The notes below the pieces were generated by a model that ran no database searches, was not told the origin of the DNA, and worked only from the letters and a program-made list of their open reading frames with translations. From Noviherbaspirillum aerium (GTDB lineage Bacteria; Pseudomonadota; Gammaproteobacteria; Burkholderiales; Burkholderiaceae_D), in the NCBI RefSeq assembly GCF_008929045.1, contig NZ_VFAH01000015.1, positions 62,001 to 126,000 on the forward strand: a DNA stretch of 64,000 nt. The letters run 5' to 3'. This document shows, piece by piece, positions 62,044-64,000 of this stretch. Each line of letters begins with the position of its first letter. Position 1 is the first letter of the stretch. The position numbers were made by a program, and so were the translations under genes.

Positions 62044-62068
62044 TATGTATACGCGGATAGTATACATA
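62044..62068. promoter_or_regulatory. Palindromic operator candidate TATGTATAC-N7-GTATACATA
   Basis: Nine-base arms TATGTATAC and GTATACATA are perfect reverse complements with spacer GCGGATA. Sites of this kind (TGTATACA) are typical for GntR-family regulators. It is about 250 bases upstream of the BMP gene. Confidence 0.55.
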
Positions 62069-62362
62069 CAGTTTTTCGTATTCCGTGATGCGGATGCGCG
62101 CAGGGCGACGCAGCTTCGCGCGGTTGACATCTCAATACCTGCGGCACCCGTTGCCGCGACATGACATCACTGCTTGCACAGCATCGCGAACGGCGACATC
62201 GCCACTTGTACATTTCCAGTCCGCAGATACATTGCCACTGACGGCAGCCATCATGGAAGCATGGGCCATCCTTCAGATTGAGTCGGCACGACGCGAGGGC
62301 GCGACAAAACAACGTTACCCAACAATCATCACGACGCAGCCTGTCTGCCAGGCAAACATCCG

Positions 62363-62394
62363 GGCAGCAGGAATGACACGGCATTCCTGCTGCC
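62363..62394. terminator. Hairpin after the permease genes
   Basis: GGCAGCAGGAATG (62363-62375) and CATTCCTGCTGCC (62382-62394) form a perfect 13-bp stem. A second stem (AAAGGGG/CCCCTTT) lies beside it at about 62400. Lack of a U-tract makes termination uncertain. Confidence 0.5.
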
Positions 62395-62418
62395 TTGCAA
62401 AGGGGTATGCGCCCCTTT

Positions 62419-63333
62419 TTACCCCGGATTGAAATTCTTCCCGAGCGAAGCCGGCATGTTGAGCTTGATCCAGTTGGCATTGGTCGAGATCAGCACCAGC
62501 ACCAGGATGGTGGCAAGATACGGCAGCATCGACAGCAGTTGCGAATCGATAGACACCCCCAGGCCCTGCGCATGGAAGGTCATGATGGTGACGCCGCCGA
62601 ACAGGTAGGCGCCGATCAGCACGCGCGCCGGACGCCAGGTGGCAAAGGTGGTCAGCGCCAGCGCGATCCAGCCGCGCCCCGCCACCATGCCCTCCACCCA
62701 CAGGGGCGTGTACACCAATGACAGGAAGGCCCCGGCCAGGCCGCAGCAGGCGCCGCCGAACAGCAGCGCGGCAAGCCGGATGCGGCGCACGTTGTAACCC
62801 AGCGCATGCGCCGAGGACGGCGACTCTCCGACGGCGCGCAGCACCAGTCCGGCGCGGGTGCGGTAGAGAAAGACCACGATCCCCGCGCACAGCAGCAGCG
62901 ACAGATAGACCATCGGATGCTGGCGGAACAGCGCCGTGCCGACGAAGGGAATGTCGGACAGGAAGGGGATGGCGAATTTCGGGTTGTCCAGGCTCTTGCC
63001 GACATAGCTGATGCCGATATAGGCTGAAGCACCGCCGCCGAACAGCGACAGCGCCAGGCCGGTCGCATACTGGTTGGTGCCCAGCCAGACCGTCATCAGC
63101 GCGAAGAAACCCGCCAGCAGCATGCCGGCCGCCGCGCCGGCGACGAAGCCGAAGGCGACACTCTGCGTATCGACGGCGACCGCAAAGCCGATCACGGCGG
63201 CTACCAGCATCATGCCTTCGGCGCCGAGATTGACGACGCCGGATTTTTCATTGATCAGCAGTCCGAGGGCTGCCAGCATCAGCGGTGTGCCGGCGTTGAT
63301 GGACGCGGCGATCAGTGGCGCATAGGCGTCCAT
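62419..63333 (-). CDS. ABC transporter permease, nucleoside type (NupQ/YufQ-like)
   Basis: The 304-residue membrane protein has eight to nine hydrophobic segments and the family's LGLLINEKSGVVNLGAEGMMLVAA and FRAVGE/VRRIRLAALLFGGACCGLAGAFLSLVYTP motifs. It overlaps the upstream permease by one base (TAATG), so the two are coupled. Together they form the heterodimeric permease of a BMP-type nucleoside importer. The ATPase gene is expected to the right of the window. Confidence 0.92.
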   Translation of the reverse strand: MDAYAPLIAASINAGTPLMLAALGLLINEKSGVVNLGAEGMMLVAAVIGFAVAVDTQSVAFGFVAGAAAGMLLAGFFALMTVWLGTNQYATGLALSLFGGGASAYIGISYVGKSLDNPKFAIPFLSDIPFVGTALFRQHPMVYLSLLLCAGIVVFLYRTRAGLVLRAVGESPSSAHALGYNVRRIRLAALLFGGACCGLAGAFLSLVYTPLWVEGMVAGRGWIALALTTFATWRPARVLIGAYLFGGVTIMTFHAQGLGVSIDSQLLSMLPYLATILVLVLISTNANWIKLNMPASLGKNFNPG

Positions 63334-64000
63334 TATTTCCTCCAGCTCAATTTATAGTGGATCAGCACGTCGCAGGCCAGCAGCGAGAACAGCAGGATGC
63401 CCTGGAACACGCCGGTGATCGCGTTGGGCATGCCCAGGCGCGACTGCGACAATTCGCCGCCGATGTAGAACAGCGCCATGATGAAGCTCGAGAACACGAC
63501 GCCGATCGGATGCAGCCGGCCGACATAGGCAACGATGATGGCGGCAAAGCCGTAGCCGGGCGAGACCGTCGGCGTGAGCTGGCCGATCGGCCCGAGCACT
63601 TCGGCGGTGCCTGCCAGCCCGGCGAGGCCGCCGCAGACCAGCATCGACGTCCACAGTGCCTTGCGCGAGGAAAATCCCGCATACCGCGCCGCCGCCGGCG
63701 CCATGCCGCCGACCTGCAGCCGGTAGCCGGCGAAGCTGCGCGCCAGGAACAGCCAGCCCAGGAGCGATGCGGCCAGCGCCATCACGATGCCAAGGTGCAG
63801 CCGCGTGCCGTCGATGATGTTGGGCAGCAGGAAGCCGTCGGAGAGCATGCGCGACTGCGGGAAGTTGAAGCCTTCCGGATCGCGCAGGGCACCGTGCACC
63901 AGCATGCTGAGCAGCAGCTGCGCGACGTAGACCAGCATCAGCGAGACCAAGATCTCGTTGGCATTGAACCGGTCGCGCAGGAAGGCGGTGATCGCCGCCC
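63333..64000 (-). CDS. ABC transporter permease, nucleoside type (NupP/YufP-like), cut by window edge
   Basis: The frame runs through the right edge (AITAFLRDRFNANEILVSLMLVYVA is its visible beginning), so the N-terminus lies outside. Visible motifs are RMLSDGFLLPNIIDGTRLHLG, VGGMAPAAARYAGFSSRKALWTSMLVCGGLAGLAGTAEVLGPIGQLTPTVSPGYGFAAIIVAYVGRLHPIGVVFSSFIMALFYIGGE. These are typical of the first permease of BMP-linked nucleoside importers. It is coupled to the second permease by a TAATG overlap. Confidence 0.92.
   Translation of the reverse strand, partial: AAITAFLRDRFNANEILVSLMLVYVAQLLLSMLVHGALRDPEGFNFPQSRMLSDGFLLPNIIDGTRLHLGIVMALAASLLGWLFLARSFAGYRLQVGGMAPAAARYAGFSSRKALWTSMLVCGGLAGLAGTAEVLGPIGQLTPTVSPGYGFAAIIVAYVGRLHPIGVVFSSFIMALFYIGGELSQSRLGMPNAITGVFQGILLFSLLACDVLIHYKLSWRK

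Larger units (their letters stand above)
61791..62418. other. 628-base spacer between permease and binding-protein genes
   Basis: The spacer has no supported gene. It contains a 25-base palindrome (62044-62068), suggesting a separate promoter and operator for the binding-protein gene, and a strong hairpin (62363-62394) after the permease genes. Confidence 0.5.

Noticed and set aside
1-64000. CRISPR arrays, prophage or defence islands
   Set aside because: No array of regular direct repeats, integrase, phage structural gene or recognised defence gene was seen anywhere in the window.

Overview
The window is a high-GC chromosomal segment of a Gram-negative, polyhydroxyalkanoate-producing betaproteobacterium. 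The best match from gene content is Burkholderiales/Oxalobacteraceae (Herbaspirillum or Noviherbaspirillum-like): phaA-phaB, three phasins, CzcE, a TctD/TctE-type two-component pair, and many CoA-dependent catabolic genes. This placement is inference from content only. No prophage, CRISPR array or rRNA was seen. There is one tRNA.

Layout. 0-5 kb: the end of a two-component system, tRNA-Arg(ACG), and small or hypothetical genes. 5-10 kb: a Wza-like polysaccharide export lipoprotein, an HU protein and a secreted beta-helix lipoprotein. 10-12 kb: a CzcE-like lipoprotein, a 56-residue zinc-ribbon membrane protein and a decayed IS5-family transposase. 12-20 kb: two tandem phasins, pssA, a degenerate nuclease, a gene-poor kilobase with strong terminators, a YpfJ-type metallopeptidase, an S4 RNA-binding protein, an HxlR regulator with a palindromic operator, an AhpD-like protein, a third phasin and a SLAC1-type channel. 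20-25.5 kb: three short CTAG-bordered repeat elements surrounding a hypothetical gene, a DsbA-family protein and phaAB. 25.4-27.3 kb: a MarR regulator beside an efflux-adaptor remnant, then an IclR regulator.

27.4-43.2 kb is a dicarboxylyl-CoA catabolic island. Two acyl-CoA ligases flank a five-gene operon: 3-hydroxyacyl-CoA dehydrogenase, 3-oxoacyl-CoA thiolase, glutaryl-CoA dehydrogenase, and the large and small pimeloyl-CoA dehydrogenase-type subunits. A TetR regulator, a branched-chain-type periplasmic binding protein and a 1105-residue single-chain acyl-CoA carboxylase follow. Together they predict activation of pimelate-like or odd-chain dicarboxylates, beta-oxidation to glutaryl-CoA and decarboxylation to crotonyl-CoA. 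Crotonyl-CoA can feed the PHB pool (phaAB, phasins). No enoyl-CoA hydratase is in the cluster.

43-64 kb: Mpg DNA glycosylase, an EAL/HDOD-like signalling protein, a GMC oxidoreductase / alpha-beta hydrolase / metallophosphoesterase operon, a 1164-residue hybrid histidine kinase with a 7TM sensor, a pseudokinase-transmembrane-MORN fusion, several small proteins, a glutathione S-transferase, and a BMP-type nucleoside ABC uptake system that runs off the right edge.

The most notable non-coding signals are a TGC-N3-GCA motif upstream of all three phasins, phaA and phaB; a family of short CTAG-bordered inverted-repeat elements that supply stop codons to two genes; and palindromic operator candidates beside the HxlR, MarR, IclR/operon and TetR promoters.
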